Source of the DNA: Bacillota bacterium
GTDB taxonomy: Bacteria > Bacillota_I > Bacilli_A > RF39 > UBA660
Length of the DNA: 10,306 bases
Direction of reading: 5' to 3'
Assembly: GCA_018381595.1 (NCBI GenBank)
Contig: JAGZRP010000017.1
Span: 1-10,306, forward strand
A program made the translations under genes and the position numbers. The notes beneath the pieces were generated by a model, which was given only the letters and a program-made list of their open reading frames with translations, did not search any database and was not told the origin of the DNA. This document shows, piece after piece, positions 1-7,961 of this stretch. Within the stretch, counting starts at the first letter, position 1. Every line of letters starts with the position of its first letter.

Positions 1-2
1 CA

Positions 3-578
3 TTAATTAATAAAGTGATTTATCTGGATGCAGGACATGGAGGGCCTGATAGTGGTGCTTTATATAAGACGACTTATGAAAAAGATATTAATTTAAGGAT
101 TGTGAAAAAGTTAGAATCCAAATTGAAAGAACAAGGAGCCAGTGTGTTTTTAACACGTGATGGGGATTATGACCTGTCTGTTCCATATACGATTAATCGA
201 AAGCGTAGTGATTTATCAAGACGAAGTCATATGATTAATCGTTCTAATTGTGATATCTATTTATCCATCCATTTAAATGCAGATACGACAACAACTTATC
301 ATGGGGCACAGGTATTTTATGATAGTAAGAAAAAAGAAAATAAGAAAATAGCAACGTTGATTCAAACGGATTTAAAGCAATATTTATATACTAAAAGGGA
401 CGCGAAACAAAAAAATGATATGTATCTATTTCATCGATTAGATAGACCTGGAGTATTGGTAGAAGTAGGATATATTAGCAATCCAAATGATAGATATTTA
501 TTAAAACAAGATACTTATCAAGATAAAGTAGCAAAAATATTAACCGATAGTGTTATCAAATATTTCTATCAGAAATAA
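3..578 (+). CDS. cwlD: N-acetylmuramoyl-L-alanine amidase CwlD (5' partial)
   Basis: Amidase_3 zinc enzyme that removes the peptide from muramic acid in spore-cortex peptidoglycan, the first step to muramic-delta-lactam. The frame is open to the window edge and the GTG at 15 has no ribosome binding site, so the true start lies upstream. About 191 residues remain of a family usually near 235, so a signal/membrane anchor is probably what is cut off. Counting from that GTG, zinc ligands H8 (LDAGHGGPDSG), E22 (YEKDIN) and H86 (SIHLNA) and catalytic E150 (VLVEVGYISNPN) are all present. The segments around NRKRSDLSRR and SHMINRS match what I recall of Bacillus CwlD, which separates it from generic Amidase_3 enzymes. 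The stop codon lies inside a terminator stem, so it ends its transcript. Confidence 0.85.
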   Translation, partial: LINKVIYLDAGHGGPDSGALYKTTYEKDINLRIVKKLESKLKEQGASVFLTRDGDYDLSVPYTINRKRSDLSRRSHMINRSNCDIYLSIHLNADTTTTYHGAQVFYDSKKKENKKIATLIQTDLKQYLYTKRDAKQKNDMYLFHRLDRPGVLVEVGYISNPNDRYLLKQDTYQDKVAKILTDSVIKYFYQK

Positions 579-600
579 GAGAATAGAATCTCTTATTTTT
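573..600 (+). terminator. Rho-independent terminator after cwlD
   Basis: A 10-bp perfect stem (573-582 with 589-598) closes a six-base loop and runs into a T tract. The cwlD stop codon is inside the left arm. Confidence 0.85.
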
Positions 601-651
601 AGTTTCTAAAAAGAACAACTTACAAACAAAAATGCACCACTTAGTATGATA

Positions 652-682
652 TTGGAGAGAATGGGAAAAAACATGCTATAAT
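652..682 (+). promoter_or_regulatory. Sigma-A promoter with extended -10 for the MFS gene
   Basis: TATAAT at 677-682 is preceded by TG at 674-675 (extended -10). A weak -35 (TTGGAG, 652-657) lies 19 bases upstream. The ATG at 681 overlaps this -10 box, so it cannot be the translation start of the following gene. Confidence 0.7.
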
Positions 683-710
683 GAAAGCGATCAGTTTGAA
701 GGAGTGTTTT

Positions 711-1910
711 ATGAAAAATTGGAAGAAAAAAATAGGCATGTTTTTAACAAGCCAGGCTATCTCATTATTTGGGTCGTCATTAGTGCAATATGCGATTATT
801 TGGTATATCACATTAAAAACTGGATCAGGTATGATGATGACGATTGCAACCCTATGTGCGTTTATCCCACAAGTTTTTATTTCGCTATTTGCGGGTGTTT
901 GGGCAGATAGATATCCTAAGAAAACAATTATTATATTAGCAGATGCATTGATTGCACTTTCAACATTGATAATTGCTATTTGTTTCTTTGCTGGCTTTGA
1001 CTCGATTTGGCTTTTGTTTTTGGTATTAGCCATTCGTTCCTTAGGAAGTGGAATCCAAATGCCAACGGTTACCGCATTTATTCCAGAGGTTGTACCAGAA
1101 AATCAATTAATGCGTGTGAATGGAATTAATACGACCATACAATCGATTATGTTAATTGTATCGCCTGCTGTAAGTGGTGCATTACTTGCAAATGTTTCCT
1201 TACAATATATTTTATTAGTTGATGTGGTTACTGCAATTATTGGTATTACTATTTTCTCTTTTGTGAAAATAACGCATATCAAAAAAGAAAAAGTAGAGGC
1301 AAAATATTTTGATGCTATTAAAGAAGGAATTGTATATACAAAAAATCATAAGTTTATTTCTCGTATGATTCGATATATGTTGATTTCTAATATTTTATTT
1401 GCACCGCTATCTATTTTAACGCCACTTTTAATTACTCGTTCTTTTGGAACCAATCCTATGTTTTTAACATTAAATGAAGTCGTTTTCTTTGTTGGAAACA
1501 TCATTGGTGGAATTATTATTTCTACTTGGGGCGGATTTAAAAATAGGATTAATACAATTGGAGTTGGTTGCTTCATTTGTGGTATCTTTGCCATTTTCTT
1601 AGGAATTCCTATTAATTTTATTGTTTATTTATTATGGATGGGTTTAATTGGTGTAATGATGCCTTTTATTAATACCCCTTTTACGACAATTTTTCAAGAG
1701 GAAGTTGATGCAGATAAACAAGGAAGAGTATTTTCTTTGATTTCTATTATCTCAGGAGCAGTGATGCCGCTTTCTATGATTGTTTATGGACCACTTGCTG
1801 ATTATATTCGCATTGAATATATTCTAGTAGTAACAGGTGTTTTATTCTTATTCTGTACAGTGATCCTTTGGAAAGATAAAGTATTAAGACAAAGTTTGGT
1901 AAAAAAATAA
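711..1910 (+). CDS. MFS efflux transporter, Mef-like (macrolide efflux family)
   Basis: A 399-residue major facilitator pump of the MFS_3/macrolide-efflux type, expected to export drugs or small hydrophobic molecules by proton antiport across the cytoplasmic membrane. The protein is almost entirely hydrophobic helices. It carries the motif-A loop between TM2 and TM3 (GVWADRYPKK, residues 62-71). The opening (SQAISLFGSSLVQ), the IRSLGSG and SPAVSGALL stretches and the late FQEEVDADKQGRVFSL segment parallel Mef(A) as I remember it. The start is ATG 711: AAGGAG at 699-704 is 6 nt upstream, while the in-frame ATG at 681 sits in the -10 box. It is monocistronic, between its own promoter and terminator. 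The substrate is unproven; resemblance to Mef(A) does not establish macrolide resistance. Nothing looks broken. Confidence 0.85.
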   Translation: MKNWKKKIGMFLTSQAISLFGSSLVQYAIIWYITLKTGSGMMMTIATLCAFIPQVFISLFAGVWADRYPKKTIIILADALIALSTLIIAICFFAGFDSIWLLFLVLAIRSLGSGIQMPTVTAFIPEVVPENQLMRVNGINTTIQSIMLIVSPAVSGALLANVSLQYILLVDVVTAIIGITIFSFVKITHIKKEKVEAKYFDAIKEGIVYTKNHKFISRMIRYMLISNILFAPLSILTPLLITRSFGTNPMFLTLNEVVFFVGNIIGGIIISTWGGFKNRINTIGVGCFICGIFAIFLGIPINFIVYLLWMGLIGVMMPFINTPFTTIFQEEVDADKQGRVFSLISIISGAVMPLSMIVYGPLADYIRIEYILVVTGVLFLFCTVILWKDKVLRQSLVKK

Positions 1911-1926
1911 TAATTATTGTTGCAGT

Positions 1927-1960
1927 AAGGATTTTTCAAATGAAAAATTCTTTTCTTTTT
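1927..1960 (+). terminator. Rho-independent terminator after the MFS gene
   Basis: An 11-bp stem (1927-1937 with 1942-1952, containing G-T wobble pairing) around a four-base loop, followed by T-rich sequence to 1960. Confidence 0.75.
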
Positions 1961-2030
1961 GGCATATATATTAAGTAGACACTGTTTTGAAAATAAAACA
2001 TAAAAAACCCATATTTAACCATAATTTTTG

Positions 2031-2039
2031 TGTTATAAT
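2031..2039 (+). promoter_or_regulatory. Extended -10 promoter for the Abi-HtrA unit
   Basis: TGTTATAAT gives an extended -10 box (TATAAT at 2034-2039). No good -35 is visible at the usual distance, which extended -10 promoters tolerate. It lies 17 bases before the chosen Abi start. Confidence 0.6.
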
Positions 2040-2055
2040 TATGCTAGGTGAGAGT

Positions 2056-2988
2056 ATGAAAAGCAAGATATTTAAAACATTAGATGAGCAGATCGAAATT
2101 TTAGAAGCAAGAGGACTAAAAGTTGAAGATTATGATAAAGCGAAAACAATCTTGTTTCGAGAAAATTATTTTTTTCTAAATGGGTACCGTCACTTATTTA
2201 CCAAAAATAATAAAGATGAAAGATTTATTAATGGTTCTACTTTTGATGAATTATATGCTGCTTTTACTTTCGATCGTAGTTTAAGAAACTTAATGTTTAA
2301 ATATTTGTTAATCATTGAAAATAATGTGAAATCTATTATTAGTTATCAATTATCTAGAAAATACGGTTATCGTGAAAAAGATTATTTAAATCCTGATAAT
2401 TTTACACAGGATTCTATGAAATCAAGACAAGTTCATGATATTTTATCAAAGACAAAGAGACAAATTCGTATTAATGGAAGACAACACAGTGCCACACTTC
2501 ACTATTTATCTAATTATGGATATATCCCGATGTGGATTTTGGTGAAAGTATTGTCTTTTGGAATTGTTTCAGAATTATATTCAATACTAAAAGTAGAAGA
2601 CCAATTGGTGATTGCTGATTTCTATCATGTCGACACAGAGGAATTAGGAATTTATTTATCATTACTTTCTAATTTTAGAAACTTATGTGCACATGAAGAT
2701 ATTTTGTATGAACATCGTACACAACGCTCGATACCAGATAACAAATATCATTATCAGTTAAAAATTGATAAAACAGATGATGAGTATATGTTTGGTAAAA
2801 ATGACCTATTCGCATTGATTATTATTATGAAAACAATGCTTTCTACGGAAGAGTTTTCTGATATGATGAATGAACTTAGTTATGAAATTGATCGATTAGA
2901 TGGGGTTGTGAAAACAATTCCTTTAAACATTATATTAAATAAAATTGGTTTTCCAGATAATTGGCGTGATATTGAATTACTAGATTAA
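2056..2988 (+). CDS. Abi_2 family (AbiD/AbiF-like) abortive-infection protein with HEPN motif
   Basis: A 310-residue protein of the Abi_2 family, cytoplasmic, whose members include lactococcal AbiD/AbiF phage-abortion proteins. The N-terminal DEQIEILEARG segment (residues 10-20), the ENYFFLNGYRHLF block (36-48), the FDRSLRNL helix (72-79) and YGYIPMWILVKVLSFG (154-169) are family hallmarks. The C-terminal RNLCAHEDILYEH (208-220) has the R-x4-H arrangement of HEPN RNase folds (R208, H213). The start is ATG 2056, behind AGGTG at 2046-2050 and just after the extended -10; an in-frame codon at 1987 would lie upstream of the promoter. The next gene, an HtrA-like protease, begins 9 nt after the stop with its SD overlapping the TAA, so the two are co-transcribed and probably translationally coupled. 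RNase activity and phage defence are family-based inferences; many chromosomal Abi_2 proteins are untested. Confidence 0.85.
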   Translation: MKSKIFKTLDEQIEILEARGLKVEDYDKAKTILFRENYFFLNGYRHLFTKNNKDERFINGSTFDELYAAFTFDRSLRNLMFKYLLIIENNVKSIISYQLSRKYGYREKDYLNPDNFTQDSMKSRQVHDILSKTKRQIRINGRQHSATLHYLSNYGYIPMWILVKVLSFGIVSELYSILKVEDQLVIADFYHVDTEELGIYLSLLSNFRNLCAHEDILYEHRTQRSIPDNKYHYQLKIDKTDDEYMFGKNDLFALIIIMKTMLSTEEFSDMMNELSYEIDRLDGVVKTIPLNIILNKIGFPDNWRDIELLD

Positions 2989-2997
2989 GGAGGAAAT

Positions 2998-4077
2998 ATG
3001 AAACAAAAGACAACTTATATTGTAACGATTATTGTAACATTGTTTGTTGGTATTATTGGGACCATTGCAGTGATTAAATTTTTGCCTGGAACGAAGGAAG
3101 TTGTGAATCGTACTGTGAAAGATGTCAGTATCACAGAAAAAGATTCGATTAAAGAAGCAATCGCAAAAATTAAAGATGCAGTAGTAGTGATTGAATCCTA
3201 TAAAAATGGTCAAAAAGTATCACAGGGCTCTGGTTTTGTCTATAAAAAAGAAGATAAGAAAGGGTATGTGATTACGAATCATCATGTGATATCTGGAGCA
3301 GATGAGATAAAAGTTGTGAATAACAATGAACAAACTGTGACTGCAAAGTTATTAGGAAGTGATGAATTATCTGATTTAGCAGTTCTATCAATAGATGAGA
3401 GTGCAGTTATGAGTGTAGCGACACTTGGAAGTAGTGCGAAAACAGAAGTTGGAGATACTGTATTTACTGTGGGAACGCCACTAGGTGATGAATATAAAGG
3501 TACGGTAACCAAAGGAATTTTATCTGGTAAAGATAGAATGGTAAGTGTTAGTACCAATTCTGGTGGATTTATTATGGAAGTATTACAAACAGATGCTGCG
3601 ATGAATCCAGGAAATAGTGGAGGTCCACTTGTAAATATCAATGGAGAAGTTATTGGTGTTAATTCATTAAAACTTGTAGAAGATGAAATTGAAGGTATGG
3701 GGTTTGCAATTCCAATTGAGATGGTTCAAACAGAATTAGAATATCTAGAAACAGGGAAAACGATTACAAGACCTAAATTAGGAATCGAATTTGCAGACAT
3801 TACGAACTCTTATTTACTTTATCGCAATGGGATTATGTTAGATAAAGATATCAAGGATGGAATTGTTGTAATTACTGTATCATCTGATTCTCCAGCAAGT
3901 AATGCAGGTTTCCAAAAAGGAGATGTCATTACTAAAATGGATAATACTGATGTAAAAAATACAAGTCACTTTAGATATTTACTTTATAAACATAAAGTTG
4001 GAGATACGGTGACAATTAAATATATTCGCGATGGAAAAGAGAAGGAAGTAAAAGTATCTTTAAATCAAGAAGCGTAA
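2998..4077 (+). CDS. HtrA/DegP-like membrane-anchored serine protease with PDZ domain
   Basis: A 359-residue trypsin-like protease/chaperone for misfolded or signalling proteins at the outer face of the membrane. A single membrane anchor spans about residues 8-29. The protease domain (about 48-250) has the full triad: H96 (TNHHV), D126 (SDLAVL) and S207 (GNSGGP). A PDZ domain occupies about 260-355, with the typical GFQKGDVITKMD segment at 304-316. ATG 2998 follows a perfect AAGGAGG (2987-2993) that overlaps the upstream Abi stop. The length is normal for Firmicute HtrA proteins. Such genes are usually monocistronic or next to cell-envelope regulators, so the tight link to an Abi_2 gene is unusual. 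The substrate is unknown. Confidence 0.9.
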   Translation: MKQKTTYIVTIIVTLFVGIIGTIAVIKFLPGTKEVVNRTVKDVSITEKDSIKEAIAKIKDAVVVIESYKNGQKVSQGSGFVYKKEDKKGYVITNHHVISGADEIKVVNNNEQTVTAKLLGSDELSDLAVLSIDESAVMSVATLGSSAKTEVGDTVFTVGTPLGDEYKGTVTKGILSGKDRMVSVSTNSGGFIMEVLQTDAAMNPGNSGGPLVNINGEVIGVNSLKLVEDEIEGMGFAIPIEMVQTELEYLETGKTITRPKLGIEFADITNSYLLYRNGIMLDKDIKDGIVVITVSSDSPASNAGFQKGDVITKMDNTDVKNTSHFRYLLYKHKVGDTVTIKYIRDGKEKEVKVSLNQEA

Positions 4078-4105
4078 AAGTTTCACATTTGTGAAACTTT
4101 TTTTG
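4076..4105 (+). terminator. Strong rho-independent terminator after the HtrA gene
   Basis: An 11-bp perfect stem (4076-4086 with 4091-4101), loop ATTT, then T residues. It overlaps the htrA-like stop codon and closes the Abi-HtrA unit. Confidence 0.9.
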
Positions 4106-4119
4106 TCTTCTTATATAAG

Positions 4120-4148
4120 TTTACTTTCTAAAGATACTGTGGTACGAT
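4120..4148 (+). promoter_or_regulatory. Candidate sigma-A promoter for the PIG-L gene
   Basis: TTTACT (4120-4125), 17-base spacer, TACGAT (4143-4148), with TG at 4140-4141 giving an extended -10. It lies just downstream of a strong terminator and upstream of the PIG-L ribosome binding site. Confidence 0.55.
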
Positions 4149-4176
4149 ATGCTTAGAGAAAAGAATAGGTGATAAA

Positions 4177-4857
4177 ATGAAATATTTATTTGTTGTTGCT
4201 CATCCTGATGATGAAAGTTTAGGCGCAGGGGGAATGATTGCTTCTCTTATGAAGAAAAAGCAAGAGGTAACTGTGTGTATTATGTCTTCTAAGGCAGAAC
4301 AACGTAGTAATAGAGCAAGTGAAAAGAAACATATCGAGCAAATTTTTGATTGTTTAGAAGTACTAGGAAAACCTAATGTTATCCTAGGAAGTTTTCCAAA
4401 TATTGAATTTAATGTGGTTCCTCATATTGAACTTGTTAAGTTTATTGAGGATGCAATTATCAAAGTGAAACCAGATGTTGTGGTAACTCATTGTCCAAGT
4501 GATTTAAATTTGGATCATAGAGAAACATCGGCAGCATGTCAAGCAGCGATTCGTATTTTCCAAAGAAATGGGAAAAATAAAGGAATCAAAAAATTTATGT
4601 ATATGGAAACCTTATCAGCAACAGATTGGAGTTTAGATAATTCATTTCAACCAAATTACTTCTATGAAATTCATGAAGATGGATTAGAAAAAAAGATAGA
4701 GGCTTCAAAAATATATTCAGGTGTAATTCGTGAATTTCCTCACTCTAGATGTGTAGAAAATATCAAAGCATTAGCAACTTATCGTGGATGCCAAGCAGGT
4801 ATTGATTATGCGGAAGCGTTTCAAATTGTCTTTGAGAAAGAAAATACGGTGAAGTAA
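4177..4857 (+). CDS. PIG-L/LmbE family zinc deacetylase
   Basis: A 226-residue cytoplasmic zinc-dependent N-deacetylase of the LmbE/PIG-L superfamily, which removes acetyl groups from N-acetylglucosamine-type sugar conjugates. The signature AHPDDE (residues 8-13) supplies zinc ligands H9 and D12 and catalytic D11. The second motif, HCPSDLNLDH (105-114), supplies the third histidine. Length is typical and the fold looks complete to the end. The start is ATG 4177 after AGGTGA (4167-4172). It is alone between its own promoter and a bidirectional terminator. The superfamily covers bacillithiol (BshB), mycothiol, antibiotic and polysaccharide deacetylases; no neighbour identifies the substrate, so I leave it unnamed. 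Confidence 0.85.
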   Translation: MKYLFVVAHPDDESLGAGGMIASLMKKKQEVTVCIMSSKAEQRSNRASEKKHIEQIFDCLEVLGKPNVILGSFPNIEFNVVPHIELVKFIEDAIIKVKPDVVVTHCPSDLNLDHRETSAACQAAIRIFQRNGKNKGIKKFMYMETLSATDWSLDNSFQPNYFYEIHEDGLEKKIEASKIYSGVIREFPHSRCVENIKALATYRGCQAGIDYAEAFQIVFEKENTVK

Positions 4858-4878
4858 CTTTATAAAAGTAGACAATAG

Positions 4879-4919
4879 AAAAACACTTTTACTTGACTAG
4901 AACAAGAAAGTGTTTTTTT
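4879..4919. terminator. Bidirectional terminator between PIG-L and the minus-strand HD gene
   Basis: An 11-bp stem (4879-4889 with 4907-4917) extended by an inner CTTG/CAAG pairing and flanked by A and T tracts. It works on both strands: it ends the PIG-L transcript and contains the end of the convergent HD-domain gene. Confidence 0.85.
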
Positions 4920-5506
4920 ATAAATTATTTTTGATTTCTGGAAATAAATCATATAAATTATATCCAAGTAGTTCATCAAAATACTGTTTTAAATTTAATG
5001 CTTCATTGACATGATACTTGGTATTTTCATGTTCACCATAGCGACTAATTAAGTCTATGAGTCGTTTTTCTAATGTCATAATTTCTTGTTTACAAAGCAA
5101 ATCACAGATATTAATTATTTTTTCATATATTGTATACTTGTGATTTTTTTATAAATTCTTTTTTCCATTCGTATTTGGGAGAACCTGGATTAGGAATTCC
5201 TCCAGCAATACAATTAATATCATTATTTAAATAGGAGTGAGTTAAACATACATTTGCATATTCTTCATTATACCCCAGACTTAATATATATTCATATCCT
5301 GCCAGTCCATGGGAAGCACCAAATCCAAATCGTTTTCCTATATCGTGAATATATCCTAGTGTTTTGGCTTTATCTTCGTCTAAATGAAGTGCTTTTGCAA
5401 TAACAGTAGCTGTGTTTCCAACACAAATAGAATGAATAATCCAGTTGTCATCTTCTGCGAGACCTTTGCTATTATTTAATAAATCCAGTGCAATCTGACT
5501 ATTCAT
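4918..5506 (-). pseudogene. HD-domain hydrolase, frameshifted
   Basis: A small HD-superfamily metal-dependent phosphohydrolase, about 195 residues if restored. From ATG 5506, the 5' part shows H25, the HD pair H54-D55 (GYIHDIGK), H66 and H90, a typical metal-binding set. That frame stops 16 codons after the PKYEWKKEF region, at 5123. The rest continues in the next frame to 4918 without a start of its own, ending in LGYNLYDLFPEIKNNL. The switch falls at a run of seven T on the plus strand (5144-5150): with one A fewer in the mRNA the two parts join into one reading frame. ATG 5506 has AGGTG six bases upstream, inside the end of the nucleoside hydrolase gene, and overlaps its stop by 8 nt, so the pair was translationally coupled. 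A sequencing error in the homopolymer or ribosomal slippage could also explain the break. Confidence 0.75.
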
Positions 5507-6164
5507 TTGGTTCACCTAGTTTCATAAAAAAGTCATGAAAGATTTTATCTCTAGATAGATAACTAGCAAAAGTAATTTTATGTTGGTTCGTAGTTTGTTC
5601 ATATACACCATTATCTAATACTTTTGGACAATTGATGCATTTAGTTTTGAACCAATCTGGATTGATTTCATATGCGATTGGCGCCAAATCCCAAATTACT
5701 TTACTGAATCCAATTTTTCCTTCTGGAGTAGTAATTTGTGATTGCATAAAATTTAAATAAACAGTTTTCAAAAATTGATTTGGTTTTGTATTCTCATTTA
5801 AGTAATGTTCTAACTCATAAATAGATATAGATAGATGAGATGATACGCCTTTACATGGGATTACTACTAATTCAACACCGGAATTAAAAACTTCCTGAAC
5901 AGCTTGAATATCTTGTCTAAAATTAAATTCTTGATTATCCTTAAGTATTGGGGAATGTCCGCCTAACCATACTACTTTTATTTTTGATATGATCTGAGGA
6001 GCTAGCTTGATTGCAAGTGCAACATTGGTAATTGCTCCAATTGCTATGATAGTTGTTTTCTCATTTTTTTCCGCAATTTCAATGATTTTATCTATTGCAT
6101 CAATATGAGAATATGATAAACAAAGTTTCTTTTGATAATAAATTTCAAACGAGATTATCTTCAA
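5499..6164 (-). pseudogene. Inosine-uridine-type nucleoside hydrolase, N-terminally truncated
   Basis: C-terminal two-thirds of a nucleoside hydrolase, which cleaves the N-glycosidic bond of nucleosides to free base and ribose. Retained blocks are IGAITNVALAI (standard GPLTN-like motif), VVWLGG, EFNFRQDIQAVQEVFNSG and VIWDLAPIAY, whose Asp is a calcium ligand. Missing is the N-terminal DxDxxxDD cluster that binds calcium and ribose; family members are about 310 residues, and only about 200 here look homologous. Similarity seems to begin around the SHIDAID segment (near 6120). The remaining codons to the TTG at 6164 look foreign and have no ribosome binding site. The protein is therefore expected to be inactive. 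It overlaps the downstream HD gene by 8 nt and, at its 5' end, the opposite-strand helical gene. I call it a remnant with high confidence; the exact breakpoint is inferred. Confidence 0.8.
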
Positions 6165-7891
6165 ATAGACATAAATTATCTTACCCAGACATTGATCGAA
6201 TTAAATCAGAAATATTTGAAAGTGTTTCAAAAAATGTTTTTAACAATAAAAACAAATCAAAGTATACTACTATTTATGGAATTGGGTTAGAAGAGTGTTT
6301 TAGGCAAATTCAAAATTTAGTGTTTTTAACAATATTTTATGGCTCAATTACTCATTTGAAACTTGTTAGGAAATTGATTTCTAATACAATGTATATGTAT
6401 GCTGATACATTTGAAGATGAAAAATTTTATGGTTTGACTTTACGAATGTTATTTCTTAGTGGAGATTTTAAAAAATATAGAAATTTATATAACAAAATAA
6501 GATTAAATTATTCTTTTGTTATTACGGAAGATTTTATAGGGTCTATTGTCTGCAGTAGACAAGCACTATTCAAATTTGAAGAAGATAAAACCAATGTGTT
6601 TTTATTTGATATTTATGGAAGATATATTGATGATGAATTATATCTACTTTTAGAGAAAAATGTACTTGATATAATAACGATTAAAGATGATTATAATCTA
6701 AATATTATAAGTGATGCGTTTAAAGCAATTGCAAATAATATTAAGAGGTCAAAAAATATTGGAAAATTGCTAATAATAAAGGATTATTTTGCCAAATCAT
6801 ATTCTAGATTTTATATGGATTTTGGGAAAGTATTGGGAGAAATAAATGTTAATGAATTAGCAGAATCTGAATTTCAGATTTATCAAAATGTTGTTGATTT
6901 AATGTTAAAAGAAAAGGAACATATAAATTATGATTTAACTGATTGTATTATTAGAATTAAAGAAAGGAATCCTAAAACGACTAAATATGATACCTTATTA
7001 AATAAAAAGGGAACCCAAGAAAATATTGTTTATCAAATTAAATTAAAAGACAATATATTGGAAGCTATAAAGAGTATTATAAATATTTATAGAGAAAGAC
7101 ATGTACAAAGAGAAAAAAATCCAGGATTTTATTCTACTTACGTGACTGATTATAATATCGGAAGTAATATATTTTCTTCTTCGTTATATGTTGGTGAACT
7201 TAAAAAATTTATTTTAGAAGAATATCTACCCCTAGCGCAATCTATAATTCTTTCTGAAAATGAAGATATATTTGAGAAAAACAAGCATATTAAGTTACTA
7301 TCTTATTTATTGATGACAGAAAAAGACGAAACAATCAACAGAAGCATTATTGATAATGTACACAAAGTTAAAAAAATAAAAAATTCTGAACACCGCTATA
7401 TAGGAGAAATGAATTTTAGGGATAAAATGGATTTAGATATTAATATTGTAATGTTTGATGTTATTGCCAAAATTATTAATTTTGAAAAGGCTTTGTGCAT
7501 TTATCTTGAAGATGCAATAAAATCACCTAATAATATAGGGGAAATTTTAGATTGTCTGTCTATACTAAATAATTTTTGTAAAAGTAAAAACGATGATATT
7601 ACAGATAAATTGTATATTATGTTTATTTTATCCTATGAAGTAAATGATATTGATATAAGAATAAATGCAATAATAATGAGTAGTGTATTCATTGATACTA
7701 AATATGAAGAAAGAGTTTTAGAAATATTAGAAAGAAGATTAGACAACATGATTTTTGAAGAATGTAAGGGTTATATACAACTAATAATGAATGTTAGTAA
7801 AGATAAAAGAACTGTTTATTCAGCAATTATTGAAAAGTTAAAAAATAATAAGAATTATTATGTTAAATATATGGTGAGTAAATATTTATAG
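6113..7891 (+). CDS. Large alpha-helical protein of unknown function, probably 5'-truncated
   Basis: I do not recognise this family. The open frame (592 residues from ATG 6113; a TTG at 6095 is also possible) is very rich in Lys, Asn, Ile and Asp, and appears helical throughout. The last 150 residues contain HEAT/ARM-like helical pairs, for example around DIRINAIIMSSVF and the final YSAIIEKLKNNKNYYVKYMV. There is no signal peptide, membrane segment or visible nucleotide-binding or nuclease motif. No Shine-Dalgarno sequence precedes either start, and the first 20-25 bases are antisense to a nucleoside hydrolase that is truncated at the same place, so this is probably the C-terminal part of a longer gene. 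Base composition is more AT-rich than its neighbours, suggesting transfer. A helical sensor region of a defence NTPase or Sir2-type protein is one guess, without motif support. Confidence 0.6.
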   Translation: MINKVSFDNKFQTRLSSNRHKLSYPDIDRIKSEIFESVSKNVFNNKNKSKYTTIYGIGLEECFRQIQNLVFLTIFYGSITHLKLVRKLISNTMYMYADTFEDEKFYGLTLRMLFLSGDFKKYRNLYNKIRLNYSFVITEDFIGSIVCSRQALFKFEEDKTNVFLFDIYGRYIDDELYLLLEKNVLDIITIKDDYNLNIISDAFKAIANNIKRSKNIGKLLIIKDYFAKSYSRFYMDFGKVLGEINVNELAESEFQIYQNVVDLMLKEKEHINYDLTDCIIRIKERNPKTTKYDTLLNKKGTQENIVYQIKLKDNILEAIKSIINIYRERHVQREKNPGFYSTYVTDYNIGSNIFSSSLYVGELKKFILEEYLPLAQSIILSENEDIFEKNKHIKLLSYLLMTEKDETINRSIIDNVHKVKKIKNSEHRYIGEMNFRDKMDLDINIVMFDVIAKIINFEKALCIYLEDAIKSPNNIGEILDCLSILNNFCKSKNDDITDKLYIMFILSYEVNDIDIRINAIIMSSVFIDTKYEERVLEILERRLDNMIFEECKGYIQLIMNVSKDKRTVYSAIIEKLKNNKNYYVKYMVSKYL

Positions 7892-7902
7892 CATTATGCA
7901 TT

Positions 7903-7930
7903 GAGGTACTTTAACAGGTATCTTTTATTT
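7903..7930 (+). terminator. Weak terminator after the helical-protein gene
   Basis: A 7-bp stem with two wobble pairs (7903-7909 with 7918-7924) followed by a T-rich tail. Moderate support only. Confidence 0.45.
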
Positions 7931-7961
7931 TGATTAAAAATATGAGAGTGGGGATTGATAA

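Noticed and set aside
641..1033. Minus-strand open frame opposite the start of the MFS gene
   Set aside because: It covers the MFS promoter, SD and first helices on the other strand, and has no ribosome binding site or recognisable protein pattern.
1346..1594. Minus-strand open frame inside the MFS gene
   Set aside because: It is antisense to conserved membrane helices and has no start signal.
1984..2055. Longer Abi start at 1987
   Set aside because: It lies upstream of the extended -10 box and has no SD; ATG 2056 has AGGTG at the right distance.
3282..3641. Minus-strand open frame inside the HtrA-like gene
   Set aside because: It is antisense to the protease domain including the catalytic serine; the plus-strand protein is clearly the real one.
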